Below are positions 1 through 10,559 of a DNA stretch of 64,000 bases, in pieces (the stretch's first letter is position 1; every line of letters begins with the position of its first letter). Source of the stretch: Leptobrachium leishanense (lineage: Eukaryota; Chordata; Amphibia; Anura; Megophryidae); contig CM019070.1 in NCBI GenBank assembly GCA_009667805.1, forward strand, positions 53,838,451 to 53,902,450, read 5' to 3'. A program made the translations under genes and the position numbers. The notes under the pieces were generated by a model. That model saw only the letters and a program-made list of their open reading frames with translations. It did not search any database and was not told the origin of the DNA.

Positions 1-699
1 GGATATATTGCCCCAGCTCTGCCCCCCAGCTCATGGATATACTGCCCAGCTCTGACCCCCAGCTCATGGATATATTGCCCCAGCTCTGCCCCCCCAGCTC
101 ATGGATATACTGCCCCAGCTCCGACCCCCAGCTCATGGATATACTGCCCCAGCTCTGACCCCCAGCTCATGGATATATTGCCCCAGCTCTGACCCCCAGC
201 TCATGGATATACTGCCCCAGCTCTGACCCCCAGCTCATGGATATACTGCCCCAGCTCTGCCCCCCAGCTCATGGATATACTGCCCCAGCTCTGCCCCAGC
301 TCTGCCCCAGCTCATGGATATATTGCCTCAGCTCTGACCCCCAGCTCATGGATATACTGCCCCAGCTCATGGATATATTGCCCCAGCTCTGCCCCCCAGC
401 TCATGGATATATTGCCCCAGCTCTGCCCCCCAGCTCATGGATATACTGCCCCAGCTCATGGATATACTGCCCCAGCTCATGGATATATTGCCCCAGCTCT
501 GCCCCCCAGCTCATGGATATATTGCCCCAGCTCTGCCCCCCCAGCTCATGGATATATTGCCCCAGCTCTGACCCCCAGCTCATGGATATACTGCCCCAGC
601 TCATGGATATATTGCCCCAGCTCTGCCCCCCAGCTCATGGATATATTGCCCCAGCTCTGACCCCCAGCTCATGGATATACTGCCCCCAGCCCAGCTCTT
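1..699. repeat. Minisatellite, about 34-bp unit
   Basis: A head-to-tail array is built from two blocks: a 21-bp block of the form CAGCTCATGGATATACTGCCC (the C of CTG alternates with T) and a 13-bp block CAGCTCTGACCCC. Most units carry both blocks (about 34 bp); some have only the first. The array is cut by the window start. The long open frames across it on both strands (for example 237-1151) just follow the repeat and are not genes. Confidence 0.95.
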
Positions 700-1165
700 A
701 CCTGCTCTGGGGGGCCCCAGGCCCAGGGCAGGCTCCGTCGGCGTCTTCTCCGGCGTCTTCTCCTTCCTTGGCGAGCGGCCGCTGGAAACATCCAGCTTGG
801 CCGCTCGCCGGAAACCACCTGATCAGCGTGAGGTCTCGCGCGCTGGTCAGGTGGTTTCTCTCCCACGTGAGCGGCCAAGCTGCATGTCAGCGCTCGCGTA
901 GGGAGAGGCGCGCGGTCAGATTCCGGCGCTTTTTGCCGGAATCTGGCGGCGGCGCTGGGCCCCCCTCCAGTGGCGGAAGGCCAGGGCCCGGTCGCAACTG
1001 CGACCGCTGCGACCCTGGTACTTCCGCCACTGAGCTTCACCTTCCATCGTCTGAGTACCTCTTTAGAAAAGTACCGATGCTTGTTATCGTTGCAGCAATG
1101 GCTATTTTTTTTATGGTGCTTGCAACATCGGCAAAAACTAGAACTTTCTGAGTAACCCCCCCATA
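700..1165. repeat. CpG-rich segment with three hairpins
   Basis: GC- and CpG-rich sequence follows the minisatellite. It holds three inverted repeats: arms at about 793-829 and 841-882 (sharing the cores GCTTGGCCGCTC and AAACCACCTGA), a short hairpin at 918-944 (AGATTCCGGC and its complement), and 968-1032 closed by CAGTGGCGGAAG and its complement. This suggests a foldback element or CpG-rich MITE debris. No gene is seen. Confidence 0.55.
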
Positions 1166-1286
1166 GGGCCATATATTACAAAGTTGGTGCTACCTTAACC
1201 AGAGCTGTTGTAAACTTAACAACTCCATAGACTATAATGGCTCTGGTAAGTTTACAACAGCTCTGGTTAAGTTTGTAATATTGCCC
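1166..1286. mobile_element. Foldback MITE, Harbinger-like (copy 1)
   Basis: A nearly full palindrome of about 120 bp with ends GGGC..ATTACAA. The repeated core AACCAGAGCTGTTGTAAA occurs in both orientations around a short centre. The sequence ATA flanks both ends. A sister copy at 5461-5590 has a clean TTA duplication. It has no coding capacity. Confidence 0.75.
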
Positions 1287-1746
1287 ATAGTGTTCATACT
1301 CATCCAGAGGTATGTTGGAAACCGATCTCCAGCTCTGTTTTCTTGGAAATAAGGTACATAAATAAGGTAAATATGGCAATTGTGTAAACTGAAAAAATGA
1401 ATGCAAAGGTTATAAGCAAGTTTACTTATTACAAATTTTCAGCATTTAAATATGGCCAACATATTTCACAGAGCTTTATAAGAGTTAATGACAAAAACCA
1501 GATGTAGTGGTACATAAGAGCAGAGGGCCATGCCATTAAGATTATAGACTGGGACTTACAACACTTTATACAGAGCTCTGTGCCACACATTCTGTGAGCA
1601 AATAATCTAAATATGACGGGGTGTTAGACAATAGGGGATATAGATTAGAGGTGGGGGTTTAATAAAGAAGGAAGGGCCAGAGGAAAGAAAAAATTATCAG
1701 CCTAAAAATTAACAATTGCATACAATAGATATGAACTTTAATAGCA
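1287..1746. other. Intergenic or intronic, no feature seen
   Basis: AT-rich sequence upstream of the recognisable HFM1 exons and probably intronic. No exon, RNA gene or classifiable repeat is supported. Confidence 0.5.
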
Positions 1747-1750
1747 TTAA

Positions 1751-2270
1751 CCCCTTCACTACCGATATCAAGATATATTGTTCTTCAAAGGCACCGTCTG
1801 GTGCCCCGATATTGAGATATCTCGATCTGCTGATCTGCAGCCCAAAAGCCAATGAAATTCATTTTCTGCAAATTAATTTCCTTTGCTTTTGGGCTGCAGA
1901 AGGTGCCCCCAAAGTTTTAGCCCTGTGGGCATAATGCCCAAAGTGGGAACCCCCCCAGTTCCCTATAATGCCCAGAGAGTTAAAACTGTAAAATCAGCTG
2001 CTGAAAGCTCTGAAATATCAGGCTTTCAGCAGCTCCCAGCAGCCGATGCAGGAAAAAAAGAAGAAAGTAGACCATTAGCCCAACCTCTGTAGATCAATTT
2101 GGCAGTAGATGACGCCATCTACTGGACAAAAATAGGTTCTTTACAGTAAGAAACACAATGGGTATATGCTCAAATATATCTTACTTTATAATTCATTGAA
2201 AATGATTTTACAAAAAAAAACACTGGTTTCCGACAATGTTTTTTTGGAAAATCACTTGGTAGGGAAGGGG
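1751..2270. mobile_element. TTAA-target MITE, piggyBac-like (copy 1)
   Basis: Flanked by TTAA on both sides (1747-1750 and 2271-2274). The ends are inverted: CCCCTTCACTACC on the left and a slightly mutated complement (GGTAGGGAAGGGG) on the right. The interior includes the AGATATCTCGATCTGCTGATC region and a GCAGCCCAAAAG / CTTTTGGGCTGC hairpin. The exact TTAA target and C-rich ends are typical of piggyBac-superfamily non-autonomous elements. It is non-coding. Sister copies lie at 16703, 27860 and 58628. Confidence 0.85.
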
Positions 2271-2776
2271 TTAAAGCAGGGACAATGTGCAGTAAGGAAG
2301 GAGGAAATAAGAAGTGATATTATCTTGATTGCAGACATGGTATACCTTTGGTTAATGGTCGCAGAGCTGTACGATGAATATCGATGTGGTTAATAGATCC
2401 ATTTTCAGTTTTGGAAATGTGAATATTGCCATCATAAATGTCCAGTTTGAAAAGGATGAATGTGATAGAACTGTAAAGAGTTAAAGGTATAAATACAGCG
2501 GATGGCAAATTTACTTTTAGTCTATTTAGAAAAATGCGAATGTCAAATTCCTCTGACCCGGAAATACCTCTCACGTGCCTCTCCTTCGTGTGAACACCCT
2601 GACTCCTATAGTATCATGGTATTATTACCCTTTTTTTTCCATTCTTAAATAGTTGACAACTGCACAAAAAAAGGTGTAAGGAAATATCCTATTACTATTG
2701 ATCGTCTTTTAACAACCCTTTAAATCAAAACATTTCCGTGATTCTTGCTTTTCATAAAAAATGTAGAATCTTGCAG
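2271..2776 (+). other. HFM1 intron segment, no feature
   Basis: AT-rich sequence just upstream of the zinc-cluster exon. Short frames occur on both strands (for example 2320-2574 minus) but show no recognisable protein, and none is supported as an exon. Confidence 0.5.
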
Positions 2777-2856
2777 CTCGCAGACAGCAATAAAAGCCGG
2801 GATGAGAGAATGCAATCATCATTGCCGAAATAAAGATGCTTGTGGACACGACTGCT
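2777..2856 (+). CDS. HFM1: HFM1 exon encoding the C4-type zinc cluster
   Basis: The exon lies between an acceptor ending TTGCAG (2776) and a perfect donor GTAAGT (2857). It reads ..MRECNHHCRNKDACGHDC, matching the Cys-rich cluster I recall from vertebrate HFM1 (CNH.CK.K..CGHDCCK). HFM1/MER3 is a superfamily 2 DNA helicase of the meiotic ZMM crossover pathway; this cluster lies after the Sec63 domain. The last base is the first base of a split Cys codon, completed by the next exon. The acceptor is less certain than the donor, because AG dinucleotides at 2783 and 2787 could also serve. The helicase motifs are upstream of this window. Confidence 0.85.
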
Positions 2857-3281
2857 GTAAGTTTCAAAATCTTAATGTTGTCATAAATATAAAAACAAAG
2901 AATGACAATTTGAGCCAAGGCTGGGGAAATATAATTCACTGTACAAATTATGGATGTCAGAATTGCAATACGTATTGATACAAAAAAAAAACTTAATTCA
3001 ATCTGCATCTAGAAAATATTCTTGCTATAGTTTTATTGTGCGAGTTCGAAATGTAGAAATCCCTGTTAAGATTTATTGCAGCATAGTCCGTCTTATCTTA
3101 AAACAGAGTATCATTACATAACTGTACTTACCTCTCTGCAATTAAATCGAGACTTTGAAAATATTCACATATAAGCGTAGTATACTATTACCCTTTTTTT
3201 ATTTTTTAATTTGGGCTTTTTTTTGGTTTACAAAAGTGTTATTTGTGCATTATAACACAATTTAGTATTAATAAATTACAG
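2857..3281 (+). other. HFM1 intron
   Basis: AT-rich intron between the zinc-cluster exon and the PPVKRLK exon. It starts GTAAGT and ends ATTACAG. No repeat was recognised. Confidence 0.8.
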
Positions 3282-3400
3282 GTAAAACTGGAGTTTTCCA
3301 CAAGGCTGACATTAAGACAAATTCAAATTTTGCTTCCTACCTAAGTGATCTAAGGAGTAGAAATTCAGTTTCATCGGCTCCACCAGTAAAGAGACTAAAG
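3282..3400 (+). CDS. HFM1: HFM1 exon, SYLSDLRSRNSVSS..PPVKRLK block
   Basis: A 119-nt exon between ATTACAG and GTAACA. Joined to the single base left by the previous exon, it begins C-K-T-G-V and reads on through ASYLSDLRSRNSVSS and APPVKRLK without a stop, ending in phase 0. From memory, human HFM1 has nearly the same string at this place (SYLSDLRNRNAVSSVPPVKRLK split by a few changes), so the match fixes both gene and reading frame. The basic VKRLK end could act as a nuclear localisation signal, which is inference. Confidence 0.94.
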
Positions 3401-3734
3401 GTAACATGATCAAAAGGGCAGGATGTGGGAATTCAAAGGATCCGACGTTACATAAAATGGCTTTTGCGACATCAGCATATGGATTACACAGTGAATCTTA
3501 CATTAGCTTGCATAGTTAAACCAACCTCATGCAGTGAGAGACCAGATACAGTGCTATGCAAAAGAGCAATCTCCCACTGTGGCTTCTGCAACAGTACAAT
3601 GCCGATGTCAGATGTTTGTGAAGCTGCAACATTTGGAACATCATATTACCATGTTCACCATCATTCAGCACACTAATCATTTCCATTCCGTTTCATTACA
3701 ATGTTTGTGAAGTATATTTTAATGTATGCCACAG

Positions 3735-3768
3735 TGTTCGTACATGTCTTTAAACTCGAACGAAACCT
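3735..3768 (+). CDS. HFM1: Candidate HFM1 micro-exon (34 nt)
   Basis: Between an acceptor CCACAG and a donor GTAAGA lies a 34-nt open segment. It starts in phase 0, as the previous exon ends, and finishes in phase 1, as the next exon at 6167 requires. It would encode CSYMSLNSNET. Including it gives 37 residues between KRLK and the ENW of the next exons, close to the roughly 39 I recall in human. The pyrimidine tract is weak and sequence similarity is low, so this is a phase-based guess. Another exon in 3401-6166 could fill the same role. Confidence 0.45.
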
Positions 3769-4500
3769 GTAAGAAAGAAAGTGCATCAAGCCTAAACAAA
3801 TGTGATGAGCATAAGGACAATCTCATTAATTCTGCCCAGATCAGAATGGGTAACCTTGACCCTGCGCATGTTTGTGAAACACATTTTCACTGATACAGTC
3901 AAAATTTTCTCCAGTGAAAGGCCGTGGAATACCCTTTCTGCCCTATCAGCACTTTCCAATACTTGTGATGTAAAAATGTGATTTCGGTAGGGACTTACAT
4001 TAACTAAATGCCTAAAGTGATGCCTCTCCCTGCAGCATCCTAATCTTGTGTCCTCTGCTCTGTTTTTATAATTGTCTAAACAGCCAACAGCTGTTGTATA
4101 TAATTTATATAGAAACTATATAATTTATATAGAAACTAAAATAACTAGATTACCAACTGTAACAATTCAATGTTCTTGAACCCAGGACATACTTGAAAAC
4201 GAGAGAAATCTCAATGTATCCTTCCTGGTAAAATCCTTTATAAATAAAATAAATAAATAACTGTGTGATTTGATGTCTGTCTCTCATTTCATGGTAAAAT
4301 TATACTGAATAATATTCAACAGATGCAGATGCAAAATGAGAATGAAAATTTGAGTTTGCAGAAGTTTGCATTCAAGCCTAAAGCTCCAGTAGAAACCTCG
4401 TCATGGTAAAAATTTTCAGCTATGATAAGTTTATTGTGTTACTCAATGATTTCTAGTATAAAGGGAAGACACTGAAGGGACAGTCTAGGGGGCTAGAGTA
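3769..4500 (+). other. HFM1 intron with a SINE tail
   Basis: AT-rich intron. The only recognised feature is the SINE tail at 4181-4260. Confidence 0.6.
4181..4260 (+). mobile_element. SINE 3' tail (5'-truncated)
   Basis: CCCAGGACATACTTGAAAAC, then AATGTATCCTTCCTGGTAAA and a simple AAATAAATAA tail. The same tail ends the tRNA-derived SINE at about 62470-62672. Only the 3' part is left here. Confidence 0.75.
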
Positions 4501-4508
4501 TCCCTTTA

Positions 4509-4555
<47 letters not shown>
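4509..4555. repeat. Microsatellite (AC)n(AT)n
   Basis: A run of AC dinucleotides passes directly into an AT run. A shorter TA run lies at about 4907-4926. Confidence 0.95.
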
Positions 4556-4557
<2 letters not shown>

Positions 4558-4639
4558 AGTAAACCCGAAACAGTGCTGTCCTAGGAGTGGCTTTGACCAG
4601 TTGCATAAATCTGATCTCTGCAAAAAAAAAAGAAGCCAT

Positions 4640-4838
4640 AGTATGGCATAGCATTGATTTTAGGGTTTTGTGTAAAAACAGACCCAGGATGCAAAAAAGT
4701 GAGACTGATGTCATTTGCATGTCCTACCCAGAATTCCTTGCTGCATATGGGGTATGTAGCACAGGAACTCTGGGATGCAGTTCTTTGAATTGCTGTGATG
4801 TGCAAATGGCTTCTGCAATAATAAACTTTATTAATTAC
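4640..4838. repeat. Unclassified interspersed repeat, copy 1 of 2
   Basis: About 200 bp from GGCATAGCATTGATTTTAGG to GGCTTCTGCAATAATAAAC is closely repeated at about 37846-38035, with scattered substitutions only. It includes CCCAGAATTCCTTGCTGCAT. Frames open in both copies drift apart, so it is read as non-coding. Both copies end beside a dinucleotide run. Confidence 0.8.
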
Positions 4839-5245
4839 AGTGTGGAGGTTTTTTCTCACTTTTTGTCCTCCACCACAAACCTTGTAAGTACTATAAATAT
4901 TTACAGTATATATATATATATATATTATATTGGTATATTGAATAGATGGTTTGGTACCAATTCCATTTATCAGATAAGATGACTCAAATTTATCAGTAAA
5001 GATTAAAGGAATGTAGTCTTAAACCGATGGCAACTGCATCACCCTTATTTTTGTGAGCGGCACTTACACACAAAGGACCCTATTCCAATGCTGACACTAA
5101 AAGGGAGATGGCAAGCTGAAAAAATTTGCAGCCACATATTTACTCGCCGTCTCCCTTTTTAACGTTCCTATGTCAAGGTTAGTTCCTTATTAGCACCTGG
5201 CCTGGAAAGAAAGCACAAGCACAGACTAATACTTGCAGTGGTGAT

Positions 5246-5457
5246 GTGTGCTGCTGCAGGTATCAGCTCATGGAGTCCATGGGACTTCATGGAGCCCAGT
5301 GCATCTTTGCCACGGCTCTGTGCGAGTTGCACCCACGGGATCACACATTAGCTGCAGATGGATTGTTGAGGGAGACTGGGAATTATTTGTGTTCCCAGTC
5401 TCACTCTGCTCCCAACAAGAGGAAGCTGCGGTACGTACCACCCTTTTTTGAGGAGGC
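5246..5457 (+). repeat. Unclassified repeat family X, copy 1
   Basis: Shares a block order with 12740-12960 (+) and, reversed, with about 27640-27790 and 42400-42610: TATCAGCTC, GGAGTCCATGGGA, TTCATGGAGCCC, a GGGATCACAC motif, then a CTCCCAACAAGAGGAAG-type motif near a TACGTA. Short frames through it are not conserved between copies. The family is unknown to me. Confidence 0.6.
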
Positions 5458-5460
5458 TTA

Positions 5461-5590
5461 GGGCAGTATTACAATGTTGGTGCTAACTTAACCAGAGCTG
5501 TTGTTAACTTAACAGCTCCATAGGCTATAATGGCTCTGGTAAATTTACAACAGCTCTGGTTAAGTTAGCGCCAGCTTTGTAATATAGCCC
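5461..5590. mobile_element. Foldback MITE, Harbinger-like (copy 2)
   Basis: Sister of 1166-1286. The palindrome runs from GGGCAGTATTACAA to TTGTAATATAGCCC and is flanked by TTA on both sides (5458-5460 and 5591-5593). A 3-bp TTA duplication is the signature of PIF/Harbinger insertion. It is non-coding. Confidence 0.85.
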
Positions 5591-5879
5591 TTAGTTTGTT
5601 GTGTTAAGTAATTTTACAAAACCTGAGATGAAAGACAGAGCTACCTTGAAATAGTTTGTTCTATTCATATACAAAGCTTAAATAGAAACTAATGCATACA
5701 CTCACCTTATATGGGACCAATATTTAATGTGATTAAGAGATCTATACTGGATAGTAGTGACTTGCATAGCTTTTAGTTATTATGGTATGACTACTGTGCC
5801 GTAGGTGTGTGACAGCAAGCCATTGCAAGGGGTAGGGGCCATACACTGGCTGGGCTCCAGCTGGGGAGAAGCTGCAATT

Positions 5880-6012
5880 GAGCTGCTTGGTGATTGTATG
5901 CAATAGTTTCTATTTAACTTTGTATATGTTTGCATTGTCTTGATAAAGGCTTGAACGAGCTGAAACGTTGATGCATTCACATTAAAGATTGTACTTTTAT
6001 GTGAAGACCCGT
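5880..6012 (+). repeat. Penelope-like element tail fragment (probable)
   Basis: Contains CTTGATAAAGGCTTGAACGAG followed by CTGAAACGTTGATGC and a TTAAAGATTGTACTTTTATG segment. A 'tail of a gene-like pair: cause and GAAACGTTG' motif of this kind recurs near several Penelope-like 3' ends in this window (10640, 37340, 34530). No coding part is attached. Confidence 0.45.
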
Positions 6013-6166
6013 GCAAGCCCTCAGTTTGTCAAACTGTATCTGCTGTAGAGGTTGCATCATGGCCAAGTCGCTTAATGGTTGTTTGAGGAGCGGAGTGCCT
6101 GCTTTTAGATATTTATATACTGTATTCAAATTCTTATTAATCTGTCATTCCTGTTAAGGTCAACAG

Positions 6167-6247
6167 GTTTCAGATCCTCAGGACCAACAGTGATTCAACC
6201 TGATCATAACATTGAATGTGATACATTTTCACCACTAGATGGAGAGA
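6167..6247 (+). CDS. HFM1: HFM1 exon, linker upstream of the acidic block
   Basis: Ends at a perfect donor GTAAGT (6248) with one base left over (phase 1). Only one frame is open: FRSSGPTVIQPD..SPLDGE. The start is either after CAACAG (6166) or after TTTCAG (6173), depending on the phase of the preceding exon; the candidate micro-exon at 3735 favours 6167. Joined to the next exon it gives ..DGE-N-WKYYEDGY, comparable with the E-Q-W string I recall before the acidic block of human HFM1. Conservation is low here, as is usual for the disordered tail of this protein. Confidence 0.75.
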
Positions 6248-7855
6248 GTAAGTTGAAAAGATATCAAAGCAGATCTCGTCGATGTCTTTTTATCATTTCA
6301 GGAGACTAAATATTGCATTACTAAATTAAACAACTCAATTGATGGTTCAATGAAAAATGGTAAAAAGTAATTTTAAGTAAGTAAAAAGAACAACTCAATA
6401 CTGCAGGCTCAATTATTTTTAAAGATCACCGGTACAGCACATTTTCACTCTGCAAATTTACGCAATGTAAAGGTTACACAACTCCTTAGTTCTACAAGCC
6501 CCAGATTAATTTTCTTGGCCCAAAAAAATAAACTTGCAGACAAAAGACTAACGAAAAATCACCAGATTTTTCATGGTTACAGTGAAGAAATTTAAGACTT
6601 AATTATTCAATGATGTTATTACTCTACCTATATATCATAGCTGGCAACAGTCTCAGTTTTCCATGAATATTGTGTTTATGCTCAGTCTTTTGTGGGTCAC
6701 TTGCCTCAGGAATGAGATGTGCAGCAGATGAGTTAAGTTTACTGTCCCAGGACAGTTAACCTCTTGGGACACTGGGGACAAACCTTGAAAATTGTCACTG
6801 TCGGTAAATATGATTTGTATACTCAAAAATGTGAAAGATAACATAGTATTAAAAGACTGCTGTTCGAACATCATTGTGTTGTGCTGAAACTGTATTTGAG
6901 GAGGAGCATGATGGAAAGAAACATTAATCACATAGACTTCACAAACAGAAACAAAATGTTGTCCCTCTGTCTATATAATATTCAATTTGTATTGAAACCA
7001 CATTACAAAAACAAAAAGCTTTATTACCAAGAAATACTGAGCAACCATGAGAAATGCCTTACATGCTCCCTTGTTTCTGTTTTTCACATGTTGCATTCTT
7101 GCCTCCTCTGCCCAGTGTTGCCACAATACTTCCTTTTCTAACATGGTCGGCTGTTGCTGCTCCTATCTATTTTCCAAATATTGCCTTCATGTCATATGTG
7201 CCCTCACATTTTAGCCATACTGCCGCTTTGCCTCTATTGCTCACACATGTTTATCACATTATTTTTTACCTCAATTTATATAGCACCAACAGTTTCTGCA
7301 GCGCTTCACAATTACCAATGGGAACAAGACAAAATTAAAACAAACACATAGGAACAAAGACAAATGGTGTACAGGGCCCTGCTCGGATGAGCTTACAATC
7401 CAGAAGAGTTGGGGTGCAGGAAGATCAGACTCGAGGTGGTTTATTGGTCTGCAGGATCACAAGCACTACTGTTTCAGAAATAGTGAGGACATGAAAGACA
7501 TCTATCACGATGTAGGGGTAGGTGAGGGATACCCATTTCCATTCACTGAGCAAGACATTTCCCATTGTACAATACATTTTTGCATGCCATTGATCGAACT
7601 GGTCCCAACAATGGCAATGCATATGTTCTTTTTCTTCTTAACCTGTATGCTTCTGAATAGTTTGAAATAGTTGCATTTTATTCTGTAGATCTACCGGCAT
7701 ATTAATGTAAATAAACATCTTAGTTTTATTCTCTAAATGTTATATGCACATTGGGGATGTTTTCATTCACTTTTATTCTGAACGGGGGTTATCGTTCATC
7801 AAACCAATATGTACACAATCTGGTATATACTCTATATACATATTCTCTTTTGCAG
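6248..7855 (+). other. HFM1 intron
   Basis: AT-rich intron with one recognised repeat (about 7268-7405). No other gene is seen on either strand. Confidence 0.7.
7268..7405 (-). repeat. L2-like repeat tail, reverse orientation
   Basis: TTTATATAGCACCAACAGTT and TGCAGCGCTTCACAA, followed after about 70 bp by CAGGGCCCTGCTCGGATGAG and CTTACAATCC. Read in reverse this is the common 'GATTGTAAGCTC..AGGGCCCT..GCGCTATATAAA' 3' tail found also at 39168, 55366 and 55853. Assignment to the L2/CR1 group is from family memory. Confidence 0.55.
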
Positions 7856-8059
7856 ATTGGAAGTACTATGAAGACGGTTATGAAAAATGTAAACCTTCAC
7901 TGGGTAAAAATGCGACCATAGATTCTACAAGAAGTAATCTTACAGATGCCGACAAAAGCACGTCATGTCCTGCAAATCCTTTGTCTGTAACATTTGATCT
8001 GGGCAATGATGTTTGGGCAGACTTTGATGATGACAATTTGTTAGATGCAGTGGAGACAG
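7856..8059 (+). CDS. HFM1: HFM1 exon, acidic FDLG..W.DFDDDNL block
   Basis: A 204-nt exon from TTTTGCAG to donor GTACTT. It supplies two bases to the codon split with the previous exon and leaves one base (phase 1). It encodes WKYYEDGYEKCKPSLGKN and, at its end, VTFDLGNDVWADFDDDNLLD. Human HFM1, as I recall it, has NFELGNEVWDDFDDENL at the same place, so the block is strongly conserved; its role (protein contact is likely) is not known to me. The first half is divergent. This is one of the two best anchors for the identification. Confidence 0.94.
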
Positions 8060-8208
8060 GTACTTATCTTAATATAATAATATCTTAATATTGTAGTATT
8101 GCTTGTTGTGTAACATAAAAACAATAAAAGATTTGGTCAGAGGTGATCAATCCAAAAACCAGATCACTGCAGTTCCCAATGTGTAGTTCCCACCAACAAC
8201 ACAATAAA

Positions 8209-8267
8209 ACAATATATAACAAACAAATATGGGGCACTGTACCCCATATTTGTTTGTTATATATTGT
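8209..8267. repeat. Perfect 26-bp hairpin
   Basis: Arms 8209-8234 and 8242-8267 are exact complements around a 7-nt loop (CACTGTA). Each arm carries ACAATATATAACAAAC. It lies 150 bp inside the large HFM1 intron. Either a tiny foldback element or a recent inverted duplication. Confidence 0.9.
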
Positions 8268-10559
8268 TGTGTAACATGATGAAAAGATGGTTATATGGAT
8301 TCTTTTATATAATAAGCTTTTTACAGACAGAAGATATGTTTTCTCCAAAAAATAATTCTTGGCTGACCAAGAGAGACCAAGGTAAGTTGTAAGTGTGTGC
8401 TCATGGAATGCTGAGTTAAACAATGTCAACATGTTGGAGTCCAATATGCTACATTGTAAAAGCACAAGATCGCAGTTAAATGATTCTTTCCATAACACAA
8501 AATTCAAGAGGAAGAATGCAGGGAACCTTTTGACCTCTGTTCTTCAGGCAGCATCATCGGGAAGTGGCTGATATTGCTGAAATTCACAGATAAACCAAAG
8601 GATAAGATGGAGGCGAAGGGGGATTTATTGTTTGCCTTTGCGATATAGCTTCACACCTGCTTTTTAAACATTATATTATATTATTAGCTTTATGCTAGCG
8701 ACTTGGAATCACCAATGTAGTTCCAATTCTACTTTTCTATGTGCTATACACAAAACAGATGCAAGGATTTTCAGGCACTCAGAAGATCCATTTAGATGCC
8801 CCTTAACCCCTCACCAATTAATAAACTGCCAATGTATCTAAAGATGTTGAAAGAAAATAAATGGGCGTAGATCACTGTATAGACATAACAAACGATGCAA
8901 AAACACAAAAACAATAATTGCAGCAAGGTCCCATATGGATCCACTCCTTATGTCCACACAGCAATAGATACAAATAAAAATAAAGGTCCTCGCGCAGAAT
9001 GAAAAAAATCTGTATTTCTTCTTCTTTGATATTCCCTCTAGGTTCCTAAAATACATAAAAATGTACATACATTGCGCAGTATGTCTGAAAGATGGGGAAT
9101 CAAAAATAGAAAACAGTGGCTATTCAACTCCCTTTTTCCAGAGCCACACTTATGCCGGCACTGAGCAGTAAAGCATATGGTATAGTGGTGATGTTGGGCA
9201 ATATCCTCACCGGTACCAGCAGCCTGCTCTCCAAACGGTTCCTTCCAGGTCTCACATCTGGAAATAAAGAGATATTAAGCACAGAAGCTTCATAATGCTG
9301 CGACCTTGTAGGCTACTGTATGTGAGTGATAGTTATAGCTATAGTGAGTGATAGTTATGTGTATGTGTGTGGCTGTCTTTTTTTGTGGAATGTATGTGCT
9401 GTGTTTTCTGTGTGCCATGGGAGTGAGTCTGGCTGAGTGAGATGAGCATGATTGGCATGGGAGTGAGTCTGGCTGAGTGAGATTAAAACTATTGGGATGA
9501 GAGTGAGTTTGTGGTTGGTTGCATGAGATGGGGATGAACATAGGGTTCATTGACTGAGGTAGAGAGAGATTGAAGTAAGCATGTGGTTGGATCAGTATGA
9601 TGGAAGTGAACATGTGGTTGACTTAATGAGATGAAAGTGAACATGTGAATGAGTGATCATGTGGGTGAATAAGTGAGATGGGAGTGATCCCATGAGTGTG
9701 GTAGGAGTGGATGTGTAGTTGAATGATGTGGAGATGACTGAGTGTGGCTTTAGAATGTGTCCATCTTATCTGTGCTGTAGCGTAGTTTTAATTTTTTATA
9801 GTAGTTTATTGGCTGGCAGCTCTTCTGCTGCTTATTCAGCCCAGGTGTCACATGGGAACGTGTCTTCTCCTCTGCAGAGGACATGGACAACACTCCAGGA
9901 GAATAGCAGCCCTCTGCCTGTCAAATAAGGTTACTGTCTCTAAAATATATTTTATGAGGCGTACATTCATTTTAGGGTGTTAACACCTTACGGAGTTAAT
10001 AGTGCTTGGCGCTATAGTTGATTACACAATAACCAATTGTAAGGGTATGCAGCTCACCACAGGTGTGTCACCCACCCTCAAATAATAAAAGGAATACAAA
10101 CTTAGTCGTAAGGGAGCGCAAGGTTAAAACTTGATAAGATTTCGTTCACAAATGATGTCACAATTGATTGATGGTCAAAATATGTTGTCACTGTAAGAAA
10201 AAAATCACAAATTGCGCAGTATTGTAATACACATAGATCAATATGTACTCGGAAAATGGAAGAGGATCACTCACAAACAAAGAGCCTATAGGCTCTTGGT
10301 ATACGCCTTTAAGCCTCTATGGGGGGCTTCTCCCATCAGTCAGAATGTAGCTTGTCACAATCAGATGGTTGGCACTTTGGACCTCGGTTAAAGGACAAAA
10401 GAGCAACACATGGCACAATACCAATAAGAGACAGATGGCAATATATAATGTAAACCAATCTACTCACAAATTTATGAGCCTCCCAATAAGTGGCTCAGTA
10501 TTTGGGCTTTGGACCACTTTAGGATGGTCCCACCTCTTGCACAGACTTCCCACTGAATG
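8268..10559 (+). other. HFM1 intron, Penelope-like tail debris and repeats
   Basis: No gene is seen. About 8840-9060 and 10020-10560 resemble non-coding tails of Penelope-like elements (short direct repeats, GGTCCCATATGGATCCACTC, CCTATAGGCTCTTGG motifs). 9300-9740 is G/T-rich with weak periodicity. Confidence 0.4.
9300..9740. repeat. Degenerate G/T/A-rich tandem repeat
   Basis: GAGTGAGTCTGGCTGAGTGA occurs twice 40 bp apart, then weaker copies of GTGAGATGGGAGTGA, GAACATGTGGTTGA and similar follow to about 9740. This is a decayed minisatellite. Confidence 0.65.

Noticed and set aside
237..1151. 304-codon open frame
   Set aside because: Its sequence follows the minisatellite unit (HGYIAPAL and SSWIYCP repeats) and then runs into unrelated CpG-rich DNA; frames on the other strand are equally open.
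1299..1346. Possible upstream HFM1 exon between CATCCAG and GTACAT
   Set aside because: Phase can be fitted but the peptide shows no resemblance to HFM1 and the pyrimidine tract is absent.
2320..2574. 84-codon minus-strand frame
   Set aside because: No recognisable domain; AT-rich intron on the opposite strand of HFM1.
3425..3676. 83-codon frame after the PPVKRLK exon
   Set aside because: Not flanked by a usable acceptor in phase, and with no similarity to HFM1; treated as intron.
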